The notes: generated by a model not told the origin, from the sequence alone. 64,000 nt of DNA from Altererythrobacter sp. XM-24bin4 (GCA_003149575.1 QCWG01000001.1:91183-155182), one strand, 5' to 3'; shown: positions 51,104 to 60,542, numbered from the stretch's first letter. Numbers and translations are program-made.

Positions 51104-52197
51104 TGGCTGACAATAAGGGCGGAATGCCGGATATAGATTTCGACAAGGAAATGGTCGGCACGATTGAAGTGCCCGAAGCTGATCAGCTTGATCTTGAGAA
51201 ACTGACTCAATGGTTCGAAGCCAATGTGGAAGGCTATGCCGGCCCGATCAGCTACACCAAGTTCAAAGGCGGGCAGTCGAACCCGACTTATCGGATCGAT
51301 ACGCCGGGTGCGTCCTATGTGCTGCGTCGCCAACCCTTCGGAAAGCTACTTCCCAGCGCGCATGCGGTTGACCGCGAATACAAGGCGATGACAGGGCTTT
51401 ATCCAACAGGATTTCCTGTGCCGCGCACTTACGGCTTGTGCGAAGACACAGACGTTATCGGCTCCAAATTCTTCGTCATGAGCATGGCGGATGGGCGTTC
51501 GCTGTGGAATGGTGCCCTACCCGGCTGTTCGAAAGATGATCGCCGCGAAATCTATCACTCACTGATCGATACGATGGCGGATTTGCACACCAAGGTTCCG
51601 GACGAAATCGGCCTGGGTGACTATGGCAAGCCGACCGACTATTGCGCACGCCAGATCAGCCGTTGGACCAAGCAGTACAAGCTGTCCGAAACCGAGCATC
51701 AGCCCAAGATGGAGCGGCTGATCGAATGGCTGCCTGAAACCATCCCGCCGCAGCACAATTCCAGCGTGGTTCATGGCGACTACCGGCTCGACAATGTGAT
51801 TTTCCACAAGACCGAGAACCGCATCATCGCGGTTCTGGATTGGGAGCTGTCGACGCTGGGCGATCCAATCGCGGATTTCAGCTATCTGATGCTCAACTGG
51901 TACAATCCGGCTGATGGCCGTGCCGGGCTGGAAGGGCTCGATCTGGAAGAGCTTGGCATACCTTCGGTACAGGAAGCGGTTGACCGCTATGTCGAACGCA
52001 CCGGCTATCCGGTACCGCCGATGGACTGGTATTTCGGATACAATCTGTTTCGCCTTGCCGGCATCATGCAGGGCATCAAGAAGCGCGTGATCGATGGGAC
52101 GGCCTCGTCAGCTCATGCCAAGTCCATGAGCGAACGGGTTGCTCCGCTGATCGAGCGTGCGTATGACTTCGCGCGCGCCGCCGGAATGCCTGAATAG
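51103..52197 (+). CDS. APH-like phosphotransferase (ACAD10/11 kinase-domain type)
   Basis: A 364-residue aminoglycoside-phosphotransferase-fold kinase. Motifs are KFKGGQSNPTYRIDTPGASY, VLRRQPFGKLLPSAHAVDRE with the ATP-site lysine, the catalytic loop VHGDYRLDNVIFHK and the metal motif VLDWELSTLGDPIADFSYLM. This is the kinase type fused to ACAD in animals. In levulinate-degrading Pseudomonas the related LvaA phosphorylates 4-hydroxyacyl-CoA. Start overlaps the preceding stop, so the two are translationally coupled. Cytoplasmic. Confidence 0.9.
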   Translation: MADNKGGMPDIDFDKEMVGTIEVPEADQLDLEKLTQWFEANVEGYAGPISYTKFKGGQSNPTYRIDTPGASYVLRRQPFGKLLPSAHAVDREYKAMTGLYPTGFPVPRTYGLCEDTDVIGSKFFVMSMADGRSLWNGALPGCSKDDRREIYHSLIDTMADLHTKVPDEIGLGDYGKPTDYCARQISRWTKQYKLSETEHQPKMERLIEWLPETIPPQHNSSVVHGDYRLDNVIFHKTENRIIAVLDWELSTLGDPIADFSYLMLNWYNPADGRAGLEGLDLEELGIPSVQEAVDRYVERTGYPVPPMDWYFGYNLFRLAGIMQGIKKRVIDGTASSAHAKSMSERVAPLIERAYDFARAAGMPE

Positions 52198-52203
52198 GGC
52201 GGC

Positions 52204-54567
52204 TTAGAAGTCGGCAGAGAAGCTGATCATCGCGCCAATATCGCTTTGGCTGTTGGCATAGTGACCCGGCTCGTGGCGATAGAAAACGCTGGCTCCGCCC
52301 ACGCCCAACAGCAGGGGCAATTGCCAGGACATCTCGCCAACTAGTTCGCGCCCATTGGGAGCCAGCGACAAAGGCTGGATCGAATATCCTGCCGTCTCGG
52401 TCGAATAGTTAAAACTTGATGGCAGATTTAGCCGTAATCCGCCAACTTCCACACGCAATGGCTGGCTGATGCGCAGCCCCAAAGAATCGCCATGCATCAG
52501 AGCCGACGCAAGCGACACATCCAGAGCCCAGGCATTGCTGATAAACTGTGATCCATCCGTAATCACATCGCCGCGTGCAGCACGAGTCACACCGACACGG
52601 GCTTCACCACCAATTTCCCAACCGCTACCAAGGTCCCACCGCAAACTGCCATCGGCAAACAACGTATCCGCTCCATTGCGGCCAATCGCAGGGTGGAGCT
52701 GCGCGCCAAGAATACTGTGCTCCTCATGCATCCAGCTCATCCCGAGTGTGCCGGCAAGAGCGCCGAAGCGGCGATCTGCAGAGATGCCCAACGTCCGCAC
52801 CCGAAAACGGTCCTTATCGCCATAAAAAAGCTCATCGAAGCGTTGTGTATAGCTAAGCCGTGCATCGCTCTCTTCGGCATGGAATGTCACGCCCCAGCTG
52901 CCCAGATCCTGGCGCAATGCAAGCGAGCCACCGACAACAGCAAAAAATCCGGAGTCGCCGCTCGTGCCCGGCGCAATCCGAAACGCTGGCTTCGAATGCC
53001 CCTGCAGTTGTGCAACCAAACCCTCAGCGTTCTGTGCAAAAGCGAGGCCCAGTTGCAGGTCGGGCGAAATCCTTGTCGCGACGCGCGCAGCCAGAACGCG
53101 CGCGCGTTCGGCATCATCCGAGCTCAATCGCAGCGAGCCGCTCCAGCCAAGACTTCCTGCACGCGCGCCGTCGCTGACATGGAATGCCAGACTTGCGTTG
53201 GTCAGGCTGAGGGAGAGTTGCCGCCCGTTCTGCTCAACCGCACCGCGCAAACGCGGCATCACACTTGACCCGTCAAAGCCAGAGCTGAGCTCGTATCTAT
53301 AAGCTCTGTTGTATTTGTCCGTGACAATTGTTTGCAGGCCTTGTGATCCCAAGGCGTCACCCATCGCAGGTGACGTCACTGCAATCCGGTCCGACAGCGG
53401 CAGTCGAGCTGTATCTCCCGCCAGAGTCGTCGTACCCGCCGGCTCAAATGCGGCTGCAATATCAAGGATGCCGCGTCCAAAGATTAAGTCAGTCCCGGTG
53501 GCGCCTGCATCTGCGGCGCTCTCGAGCAAGATTTCGACAATCTCTTGCCCAGTCAGATTGGGAAAAGCTTGGGCCAACAGCGCGACAGCGCCGGCCACCT
53601 GAGGGGCCGAGAAGCTGGTGCCGGAAAAGACCGTGACGAATTCCTGCCCGTTGATCGTCTCGACGAACAGTTCACCCTCATCATAGACGCAGCAGACCTG
53701 CTCTCCCCTTGCGGTCAGGTAGAACTGGCTTTCATTGCCTGCCTGATTGCTGAACCCAGAGAAATTGCCATCTGCATCGACAGATCCGACAATGATCACA
53801 TTGTCTCCGCCTGCCTGCCTGATGCTGATGGCGAACGGATCAGGTTGATCGGCCGGGATATTAGGATCGCTTCCGTCGCCCGAGTTGCCCGCGGCTACCA
53901 CGACAACTACTCCAGCTGCTGATGCCCGCGCAACTGCATCCAGCAGCACTTGCGATGCACCGCCTCCACCAAGGCTTAGATTGACAACCTCGGCACCTGA
54001 ATTGACCGCCAGATCAACGCCTGCTGCAATTGCTGTGTCTGCAAACAAGCAACTGAGCGATGCATCTTGCGGGGTGTCAGTGCCGCAAGAACCAGGTTCA
54101 TCGGCGCGAATAGCTAGCACTTGGGCATCAAAGGCAATCCCCAACACGCCAGTGTCATCACGGGCTGCAGCCGCGACCATTGCCACATTGGTGCCGTGAT
54201 CATCCTCTCCATCAATCCCGCGATTGCCCGCAACATCGGCAGAATCTGGATGAATTCGCCCGGCAAATTCAGGGCTGTCACTGTCGATGCCTGTGTCGAC
54301 AATCGCGATGATCGAATCATCGCCTGTGAAACCGTCCTCCCATGCGGCAATTGCACCGTGTTGTTCCGGCCCAGTCGAAAAACGAAACTCTTCAGTATCG
54401 AAATTGGTTGGCGGCGGGGTGGGCGTGGGTGTTGGAGTGGGTGTCGGGCGTGGTGTGCTAACCGGGCTTGCTCCATTTCCGCCACCACAGGCTGTCAATA
54501 AAGCCAGCAACGAGGCTGCAACACCTATCCGACAGCGAGCAGATGGATTGATGGAAGCTCTTGCCAT
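52204..54567 (-). CDS. Subtilase (S8) lipoprotein with C-terminal barrel-like domain
   Basis: A 787-residue surface protease. The lipobox LLTAC puts Cys27 at the mature end, followed by GGGNG and a Pro/Thr repeat stalk. The S8 triad is complete: Asp91 in IVDTGIDS, His124 in DDHGTNVA and Ser318 in FSGTSFSAPQVAG. The C-terminal half (about 400-787) is beta-rich and ends in SFSADF, like autotransporter barrels or the SphB1-type anchored subtilases. It faces the kinase gene tail to tail with six bases between. Substrate unknown. Confidence 0.9.
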   Translation of the reverse strand: MARASINPSARCRIGVAASLLALLTACGGGNGASPVSTPRPTPTPTPTPTPPPTNFDTEEFRFSTGPEQHGAIAAWEDGFTGDDSIIAIVDTGIDSDSPEFAGRIHPDSADVAGNRGIDGEDDHGTNVAMVAAAARDDTGVLGIAFDAQVLAIRADEPGSCGTDTPQDASLSCLFADTAIAAGVDLAVNSGAEVVNLSLGGGGASQVLLDAVARASAAGVVVVVAAGNSGDGSDPNIPADQPDPFAISIRQAGGDNVIIVGSVDADGNFSGFSNQAGNESQFYLTARGEQVCCVYDEGELFVETINGQEFVTVFSGTSFSAPQVAGAVALLAQAFPNLTGQEIVEILLESAADAGATGTDLIFGRGILDIAAAFEPAGTTTLAGDTARLPLSDRIAVTSPAMGDALGSQGLQTIVTDKYNRAYRYELSSGFDGSSVMPRLRGAVEQNGRQLSLSLTNASLAFHVSDGARAGSLGWSGSLRLSSDDAERARVLAARVATRISPDLQLGLAFAQNAEGLVAQLQGHSKPAFRIAPGTSGDSGFFAVVGGSLALRQDLGSWGVTFHAEESDARLSYTQRFDELFYGDKDRFRVRTLGISADRRFGALAGTLGMSWMHEEHSILGAQLHPAIGRNGADTLFADGSLRWDLGSGWEIGGEARVGVTRAARGDVITDGSQFISNAWALDVSLASALMHGDSLGLRISQPLRVEVGGLRLNLPSSFNYSTETAGYSIQPLSLAPNGRELVGEMSWQLPLLLGVGGASVFYRHEPGHYANSQSDIGAMISFSADF

Positions 54568-54715
54568 TACTTTCCCTACTTAATCTGCGTCCCACTAAGC
54601 CCAAACTAAGAAACTTTGTATTATCCGGCCTGCTAGTTCGGTCCGCAATCCCCCCCTTGCAGCAACAAGACGGCGCGGCTAGCAGCGCTGCAGGACTATT
54701 CACTGGAGCCTCTTT

Positions 54716-55555
54716 ATGAGCCATGAACTTTCTACCGCAATCGAAGATGCTTGGGAACGGCGCAGCGACATAACGCCCGCCGATCAGGATGTACGCGGGA
54801 TCGTCGACCAAGCGATCTCGTTGCTCGATAGCGGCGAAGCGCGCGTGGCAGAGCCAGATGGGGCCGGCAAATGGACCGTCAATCAATGGCTGAAGAAGGC
54901 GGTGTTGCTGTCATTTCGCGTGCACAACAACAGCGTTATCGAGCATGGTTCAGCCGGTGCCTCAGCGTATGACAAGGTGCCCAGCAAATTTGCCGGCTGG
55001 GGTGACAACCGCTTCAGCGAAGCCGGCTTTCGCGTTGTGCCGGGCGCAATTGTCCGCCGCGGCAGCCACATCGGCAAGGGCGTGGTTCTGATGCCCAGCT
55101 TCGTGAATATCGGCGCTTTCGTGGATGAAGGTGCAATGATCGATACATGGGCCACCGTCGGCTCATGCGCACAAATAGGCAAGAACGTGCATATTTCTGG
55201 CGGAGCCGGAATTGGCGGCGTGCTTGAGCCTTTGCAGGCAGAGCCGGTCATCATCGGTGACGGGGCATTCATCGGCGCAAGGGCCGAAGTGGCAGAGGGC
55301 GTTCGCGTCGGCGAAGGCGCTGTCTTGTCGATGGGCGTCTATCTCGGTGCATCGACCAAGATTGTTGACCGCGCCACCGGCGAAATTCACATGGGCGAAG
55401 TTCCGCCATATGCCGTTGTTGTGCCGGGTTCGATGCCCGGCAAGCCGCTACCCGATGGGAGCCCGGGGCCTTCGCTCTATTGCGCGGTGATCGTTAAGAC
55501 AGTCGATGCGAAAACCCGCTCCAAGACGGGCATCAATGATCTTTTGCGCGATTGA
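54716..55555 (+). CDS. dapD: Tetrahydrodipicolinate N-succinyltransferase
   Basis: Succinylates tetrahydrodipicolinate in the succinylase branch of lysine and diaminopimelate synthesis. The 279-residue left-handed beta-helix protein has [100 protein letters not shown] and [20 protein letters not shown]. The full helix is intact. Divergent from the subtilase gene, sharing a 148-base promoter region. Confidence 0.95.
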   Translation: MSHELSTAIEDAWERRSDITPADQDVRGIVDQAISLLDSGEARVAEPDGAGKWTVNQWLKKAVLLSFRVHNNSVIEHGSAGASAYDKVPSKFAGWGDNRFSEAGFRVVPGAIVRRGSHIGKGVVLMPSFVNIGAFVDEGAMIDTWATVGSCAQIGKNVHISGGAGIGGVLEPLQAEPVIIGDGAFIGARAEVAEGVRVGEGAVLSMGVYLGASTKIVDRATGEIHMGEVPPYAVVVPGSMPGKPLPDGSPGPSLYCAVIVKTVDAKTRSKTGINDLLRD

Positions 55556-55642
55556 TCTTCCCAGCCGAGCCGCGCACTCAGGAGCAATGCGACGCCTCAT
55601 CGATTGATGATATGTATGGCATCAGTGCGGAAAGGCAAGCAC

Positions 55643-55798
55643 ATGGAAGATCAAAACGACCAAGCCATTCACATCGAGGACGATGATGCGACAGGAGCCG
55701 TAAGGACCGGCGCGATGCGATGGGTTCTGGCCACCGGATTGCTGCTTGCGATTGTGGTGATGAGCCTCGTCTGGATTGTCCCGGCGCTGACTCCCTAA
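55643..55798 (+). CDS. Small single-span membrane protein
   Basis: A 51-residue protein with an acidic N-terminal half (EDQNDQAIHIEDDDATG) and one C-terminal membrane helix (MRWVLATGLLLAIVVMSLVW). The ATG at 55643 follows AAAGG; an open frame starts 39 bases earlier. It follows dapD by 87 bases and ends three bases before the stop of the convergent dipeptidase gene. No known family. Confidence 0.6.
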   Translation: MEDQNDQAIHIEDDDATGAVRTGAMRWVLATGLLLAIVVMSLVWIVPALTP

Positions 55799-55801
55799 GC
55801 G

Positions 55802-57067
55802 CTACTCGGCACGCTCGATCAGCGTTTCGATCGGCGGTTCGCCCACCTGGCTGACCGCAAACGCCTCGGCAGCTCGCAGCGCCCGCATGGCGTTGCGCAT
55901 AGAGATCTTTTCAAGATCTTCCTGACTGTATCCGCGCTTCGCGAGTTCTGTGAACAGCGCGGGATAGCCCGTCACATCTTCCAGTCCCGGTGGCGCAAAC
56001 GGGATGCCATCATAGTCGCCGCCAATTCCGATCGAATCGATGCCAGATACAGCACGGACGTGATCGATGTGGTCCGCCACTTCGCGGATCGAGGATTGAG
56101 GCAGGGGATTTGTATCATCCCACAACCGCAATGCCTGCGTGACCTTTTCAGGTTGGCCTTGCCATAACGCTTTCAGCCGGGCCTCTTCGGCTTCGCGATT
56201 GGCGTTCCATTGACGCGCAGGCTCGCTGAGAAAACCGGGTACGAAAGTGATCATCACTACGCCTCCATTAGCCGGGAGGCGCTGCAGCACACTGTCCGGC
56301 ACATTTCGCGCATGACCATTCATCGAGCGCGCGCTGGAATGGCTGAAAATCACCGGGGCTTGCGCGATATCCAGCACGTTGTGCATCACTTTCTCGCTGA
56401 CGTGGCTCAGATCAACCTGCATGCCGATCCGGTTCATTTCGCGGATCACGTCGCGGCCGAAATCGGTCAGACCATCGTGCTCTGGTGTATCAGTCGCGCT
56501 ATCCGCCCATGGCACATTGCGCGAGTGTGTAAGCGTCATGTAGCGGGCGCCAAGATCGTACATCTGGCGCAGGACAGCCAGGCTCGAACCGATCGAGTGG
56601 CCACCCTCCATCCCCATAAGAGAAGCGATCTTGCCATCTGCCAGTGCAGCCTCGATTTCGTCTGCGGTCAGGGCTAGCTGCAGATCGTCCGGATTGGCGG
56701 CGATCAAGCGTTTGGTCACATCAATCTGTTCAATCGTCATTTGCACCGCTTCAGGCTCATCGAGCGATGCTGGAACATAGACTGACCAGTATTGTGTGCC
56801 GACCTTGCCCTGCCGAAGTCGCACGATATCAGTGTGCATGGCGTTGCGGGCCGGCTGTTCCTGCGCGGTGCCGGTCGTATCCGAAAAGTCGAAATCGTTG
56901 ATTTGATTGCCGAAACGCGAGCGCAGCTGGATCGGCACATCATTGTGGCCATCCATGACCGGTGCAGCTTCGAGCGCCGCCGCCGCAATCTCTTCAGCTG
57001 ATTGCGCCATTGCTACGCCCGGCAGGCTCAACAAAGTCACAGCAGCGATCATGCATACAGATCTCAT
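55802..57067 (-). CDS. Membrane dipeptidase (M19, renal dipeptidase-like)
   Basis: A 421-residue exported zinc dipeptidase. A signal peptide (MRSVCMIAAVTLLSLPGVAM) leads to the metal motif DGHNDVPIQL, then MGMEGGHSIGSSLAVLRQMY, the second His pair in TLTHSRN, VDLSHVSEKVM, FSHSSARSMN and GIGGDYDGIPF. These proteins act on dipeptides, some with a D-residue, in the periplasm. The ATG at 57067 follows GGAG; a frame open further upstream lacks a better signal. Confidence 0.9.
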   Translation of the reverse strand: MRSVCMIAAVTLLSLPGVAMAQSAEEIAAAALEAAPVMDGHNDVPIQLRSRFGNQINDFDFSDTTGTAQEQPARNAMHTDIVRLRQGKVGTQYWSVYVPASLDEPEAVQMTIEQIDVTKRLIAANPDDLQLALTADEIEAALADGKIASLMGMEGGHSIGSSLAVLRQMYDLGARYMTLTHSRNVPWADSATDTPEHDGLTDFGRDVIREMNRIGMQVDLSHVSEKVMHNVLDIAQAPVIFSHSSARSMNGHARNVPDSVLQRLPANGGVVMITFVPGFLSEPARQWNANREAEEARLKALWQGQPEKVTQALRLWDDTNPLPQSSIREVADHIDHVRAVSGIDSIGIGGDYDGIPFAPPGLEDVTGYPALFTELAKRGYSQEDLEKISMRNAMRALRAAEAFAVSQVGEPPIETLIERAE

Positions 57068-57165
57068 CGAATTATCTCCGGTATTGGCTGGATTATCTGC
57101 TCGCAGTCTTAAGACAGAGATGCCCATGATGACTAGCAATTATGTTCCAGATGTCAGCTAGGCAC

Positions 57166-57203
57166 AAAAAAGGCGACGCAGCCCAAATCCGGGCCACGCC
57201 GCC
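57166..57203 (-). terminator. Rho-independent terminator of the SWIB gene
   Basis: On the minus strand GGCGGCGTGGCCC (57203-57191) pairs over its full 13 bases, with three wobbles, to GGGCTGCGTCGCC (57184-57172), followed by TTTTTT. Very strong. It lies 18 bases after the SWIB stop. Confidence 0.85.
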
Positions 57204-57221
57204 TGATCCGTTTTCAATAAT

Positions 57222-57467
57222 TTAGCTGAGGTGCTTGGACACAGCAGCAGTCATTTTGAACATAGAGATCTGCGCATTGCCGATCACAGCACCAAGCTTG
57301 GCGTCTGGATTGATCTGGCGCTTGTCTTTGCTGTCCTGCAGACCGTTTGCCTTGATGTATTCCCAAACCTTCGATGTCACTTGAGCACGGGACATCGGAC
57401 CTTTGCCGATAACATTCTCAAGATCGCCCGAAAGTGTGACGGGTTTTTGAAGCGCGTTTCCAGCCAT
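57222..57467 (-). CDS. SWIB/MDM2-domain protein
   Basis: An 81-residue protein consisting of just one SWIB domain: LQKPVTLSGDLENVIGKGPM, SRAQVTSKVWEYIKANGLQD, KDKRQINPDAKLGAVIG, MFKMTAAVSKHL. In chlamydiae and plants such domains bind DNA or chromatin factors; in alphaproteobacteria the small form has no assigned job. A good AAAGGAATTAATT precedes the ATG. A strong terminator follows; upstream is the PEBP gene 27 bases away on the same strand. Confidence 0.88.
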   Translation of the reverse strand: MAGNALQKPVTLSGDLENVIGKGPMSRAQVTSKVWEYIKANGLQDSKDKRQINPDAKLGAVIGNAQISMFKMTAAVSKHLS

Positions 57468-57494
57468 AATTAATTCCTTTCCAATGGGTGGCCG

Positions 57495-58088
57495 TTACAA
57501 ATCAATTTCGTCATCGCCCCAGTCCTCCTCGTCCTCCTGCGACCGGGTATATTGGGCAACCAGCGCAGTGCTGGCGACGACTTGCCCATCCATTGCAGCG
57601 AGCAGGTCCTCCCGCGTAGCCCCTGGCATCAGGGTCAGCGGTAGTTCGAGCGCAAACAACTGGAATACGAAATGATGGGTTTCACCAACCGGAAGGTCAG
57701 GCAAAAGCCATTCTGAGTTGCCAAGCGAATTCTTGCCGGTACGCGGCGGAACTTCGCCCTCAAGGATCATGCCTTTTTGGCCCGGGATGCCCCATATCAG
57801 CCAGTGGCAGCGAGGCGCAGCGCTAGCGTCGTTCGCATCTTCTACGATGACGACCATTTCCATCGCACCCGGCGGGGGTGCTGTCCATTCGAGCGGCGGG
57901 GCGACTGCGTCTTCCTCGTCGGCTGTAAAGCATGGGTCCAGTTCACCGCCCGATTGAAACGCCGGGCTAATCAGCTTGAATCCGCCACGCCCGAAATTGC
58001 GCTCACTGCCATGCTTCGCAATCGCCAGTCCCGCATGACGGGCTGCGGGAGGCAAAACGGTGTTTAACCAGGCAGGAACTTCAGACAC
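57495..58088 (-). CDS. YbhB/YbcL-type PEBP family protein
   Basis: A 197-residue phosphatidylethanolamine-binding-protein fold. Characteristic pieces are LDPCFTADEEDAVAPPLEWT, ALVVIVEDAND-like MVVIVEDANDASAAPRCHWL, WGIPG and THHFVFQLFALE. No signal peptide is visible. The C-terminus is an acidic tail (SQEDEEDWGDDEIDL). The family binds small molecules or acts on kinases in eukaryotes; the bacterial role is unclear. Confidence 0.88.
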   Translation of the reverse strand: MSEVPAWLNTVLPPAARHAGLAIAKHGSERNFGRGGFKLISPAFQSGGELDPCFTADEEDAVAPPLEWTAPPPGAMEMVVIVEDANDASAAPRCHWLIWGIPGQKGMILEGEVPPRTGKNSLGNSEWLLPDLPVGETHHFVFQLFALELPLTLMPGATREDLLAAMDGQVVASTALVAQYTRSQEDEEDWGDDEIDL

Positions 58089-58377
58089 GAACTCGGGACC
58101 CCTCTCTCATTTGCCAGGCACAAAACTAGGGCTTTCCCGAGGGCATGACGAGGCGGCAGGCACGAAAATAAGCCCATTTTGCCCCGTAATCTGTGGGTAA
58201 TTCGTGTTTGACAAAGGATTTTGCGTCTCTTGAAGAGAATTTCATTGCGTTAAACTTTGCCAAACTTAGAGTTTGCCCGTGGTGAACAAGGGCGTCATTC
58301 TGTTTGTTCACCTCCTACACAGAGTTGGTTTCATATAGCTTCGCTGTTTGCAAAACGAGAATTCAAAAGGAATGAAC

Positions 58378-59802
58378 ATGGGACTTGGCCGCGTAGCCCT
58401 GGCATCAACATTGGCTCTGGCATTGGCTGCATGCGGCGGCGGCGATAGCCAATCTGGGACCGGACCAATCGCCGGCGGCGGCGTATCCCCGACCCCGACA
58501 CAATGTTCTGTTCGCGATCGGCAGGATTGGTCGCTTGCCGTACTCAATGAATGGTACCTTTTCCCCGACCTGATCGACACGTCAGTCAGGCCAGGCAGCT
58601 TCGCCACCGTTCAGGACTATCTCGATGCACTAGTGGCCCCTGCTCGTGCCGAGGACAAGGACCGGAGTTTCACGTACATTACTTCGATTGAAGAAGAAAA
58701 TGCACTGATCAATTCCGGTTCCAGCGCGGGTTTCGGCATCCGCTTGGGCTATGACACAGTCAACAACCGCGTGTTTGTGATCGAAGCCTTCGAGGGAGCA
58801 CCGGGCCTGGCCGCAGGGCTCGATCGCGGGACCGAGTTGCTAGAAATCGGCACCAGCAGCACAAATACACAAAGCGTGTCTTCATTGATGGCATCTGGCG
58901 GCCCCGGCGCTGTTATTGATGCGCTTGGCCCGTCGGATCCCGGCGTCACTCGCTATATTGGTTATCGCACTGCGACCGGCGCGAGCGGCGCTGAAAACAT
59001 CGTAAAGGCTGACTATGCGCTAGATCCCGTCTCTGACCGCTATGGTGTTCGTATCATAGATGATCTCGGTAAAAAGGTCGGCTATCTCAACTTGCGAACT
59101 TTCATTGTTGGCAGCGCGGATGCAGATCTGCGTGACGCATTCCAGACGTTCAAAGATCAAGGCGTGACAGAGCTGATCATCGATTTCCGCTACAACGGCG
59201 GCGGTCTTATCCGCATTGCTGATTTAATGGGGGACCTGATGGGAGCGGGCAATGTCGGCCAAGTCTGGTCAAAAACCGTGCTGCGCGACTCCAAATCGAG
59301 CGAGAACTCTACAACCAACATCCGAACCGCTTCGCAAGCGATTGCACCAACCAAGGTTGCCTTTATCGGCCGCGGCGGAACAGCATCTGCCAGCGAGCTC
59401 GTGATCAATTCCATGCTCCCCTATCTGGGCAACAATGTCGCACTGATCGGGACCAATACATTTGGCAAACCGGTTGGCCAGTTCGGCTTCGACCGCACTG
59501 AGTGTGACGATCGCTTGCGAGCTGTCGCCTTCAAGACCACCAACGCTAATGATGAAGGTGAATACTTCAGCGGTCTTGCCGGCGTCGTGCCCAACACCTG
59601 CCAGGCGAATGACGACATATTCAGGCAGCTGGGTGATCCGGCAGAGGCATCAATCGCGACTGCGCTTGATTTTCTGGCTGGGGGCAGCTGCACCGCGATT
59701 TCGGGTGGTGACCTTCGTTCAGCGCAAAGCACTGGTGGGCGCGAACTGTTGCAACCTGTGCGGCCAAATGCAGCTCAGTATCAAATCCCTGGATTGTTTT
59801 AG
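58378..59802 (+). CDS. S41 (C-terminal processing-like) protease lipoprotein
   Basis: A 474-residue lipoprotein protease. The lipobox ALAAC puts Cys19 at the mature end; GGGDS and a short SPTPT stalk follow. A PDZ-like segment (about residues 115-200) is followed by the S41 core: KKVGYLNLRTFIVGSADADL, ELIIDFRYNGGGLIRIADLM, GRGGTASASELVINSMLPYL with the nucleophile Ser, and TNTFGKPVGQFGFDRTE with the catalytic Lys (about 364). Located in the periplasm or outer membrane. I chose the ATG at 58378 because AAGGA is seven bases upstream. The upstream gap 58089-58377 has a possible TTGACA (58208) but nothing firm. Confidence 0.9.
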   Translation: MGLGRVALASTLALALAACGGGDSQSGTGPIAGGGVSPTPTQCSVRDRQDWSLAVLNEWYLFPDLIDTSVRPGSFATVQDYLDALVAPARAEDKDRSFTYITSIEEENALINSGSSAGFGIRLGYDTVNNRVFVIEAFEGAPGLAAGLDRGTELLEIGTSSTNTQSVSSLMASGGPGAVIDALGPSDPGVTRYIGYRTATGASGAENIVKADYALDPVSDRYGVRIIDDLGKKVGYLNLRTFIVGSADADLRDAFQTFKDQGVTELIIDFRYNGGGLIRIADLMGDLMGAGNVGQVWSKTVLRDSKSSENSTTNIRTASQAIAPTKVAFIGRGGTASASELVINSMLPYLGNNVALIGTNTFGKPVGQFGFDRTECDDRLRAVAFKTTNANDEGEYFSGLAGVVPNTCQANDDIFRQLGDPAEASIATALDFLAGGSCTAISGGDLRSAQSTGGRELLQPVRPNAAQYQIPGLF

Positions 59803-59805
59803 AAA

Positions 59806-60138
59806 ATGACCAAAACCTATACTACTTTCGCTGAATTCTGGCCGTTCTATCTGCGTGAGCACAGCAAACCAGCTACACGAGCCTTGCACTATGTCGGCAC
59901 GTCGCTGGTCGTCGCTTTGGCTGGCTATGCGCTGTTGATGGGTGAGTGGCTGTGGCTAATCGCGCTGCCGTTGGCGGGTTACTTCTTCGCTTGGCTGGCG
60001 CATTTCACAATCGAGAAGAATAGACCCGCAACCTTCACCTATCCGCTTTGGTCTCTTTTCGCCGACTTCCGCATGTGGTGGCTGTGGCTGAGCGGCGGCC
60101 TCAAGGCAGAGCTGGAGCGTGCGGGCGTCGCAGATTAA
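59806..60138 (+). CDS. Mpo1-like (DUF962) membrane protein
   Basis: A 110-residue protein of the Mpo1/YGL010w/DUF962 family: FAEFWPFYLREHSKPATRAL at the N-terminus, HYVGTSLVVALAGYALLMG, a short second helix, AWLAHFTIEKNRPATFTYPL and SLFADFRMWWLW. Yeast Mpo1 is an iron-dependent dioxygenase that acts on alpha-hydroxy fatty acids, with conserved His residues that are present here (EH, HY, AH). Starts three bases after the protease stop, and shares TTAA (60135-60138) with the stop of the convergent GFA gene. Confidence 0.85.
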   Translation: MTKTYTTFAEFWPFYLREHSKPATRALHYVGTSLVVALAGYALLMGEWLWLIALPLAGYFFAWLAHFTIEKNRPATFTYPLWSLFADFRMWWLWLSGGLKAELERAGVAD

Positions 60139-60542
60139 AGCGCGTCTGGAACTGTCTCAAACCCTTGGATATCACCGAGCTCGACCCAGTCTTGCGCGCT
60201 TTTCGTGTAGCAATGGAAAGCTGGCTTCAGACCGCTGGTATCATCCAGCGTTCCCGCTTTAATGAACATCACGCCTGGCGGGTGTTCGACCAGCGTGAAG
60301 ACAGGCGAACCGCAATCGCCGCAAAACTGTCGCCGCACAGTTGCGCCGCTGTCACCCTTGTCATTGTAGGTTTTGACTTCGCCGACGACGTTTACCGACC
60401 CTTCCGGCACGCCAACGATGATCGAAAGCGCGCTGCCCGCCTGACGTTGGCAGTTCTTGCAATGACAGGTCACGCACATCAGCGGATCGGTCGTCAATTC
60501 ATAGCGCACTTTACCGCACAGGCATCCGCCGGTCAGTCCCAT
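60135..60542 (-). CDS. GFA (glutathione-dependent formaldehyde-activating enzyme-like) family protein
   Basis: A 135-residue zinc-binding protein. The Gfa pattern is TGGCLCGKVRYELTTDPLMC, VTCHCKNCQRQAGSALS and RRQFCGDCGSPVF, providing Cys pairs for two zinc sites. Most bacterial relatives do not act on formaldehyde, so a thiol-related or unknown role is the safe reading. Last gene of a minus-strand run of three. Confidence 0.88.
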   Translation of the reverse strand: MGLTGGCLCGKVRYELTTDPLMCVTCHCKNCQRQAGSALSIIVGVPEGSVNVVGEVKTYNDKGDSGATVRRQFCGDCGSPVFTLVEHPPGVMFIKAGTLDDTSGLKPAFHCYTKSAQDWVELGDIQGFETVPDAL

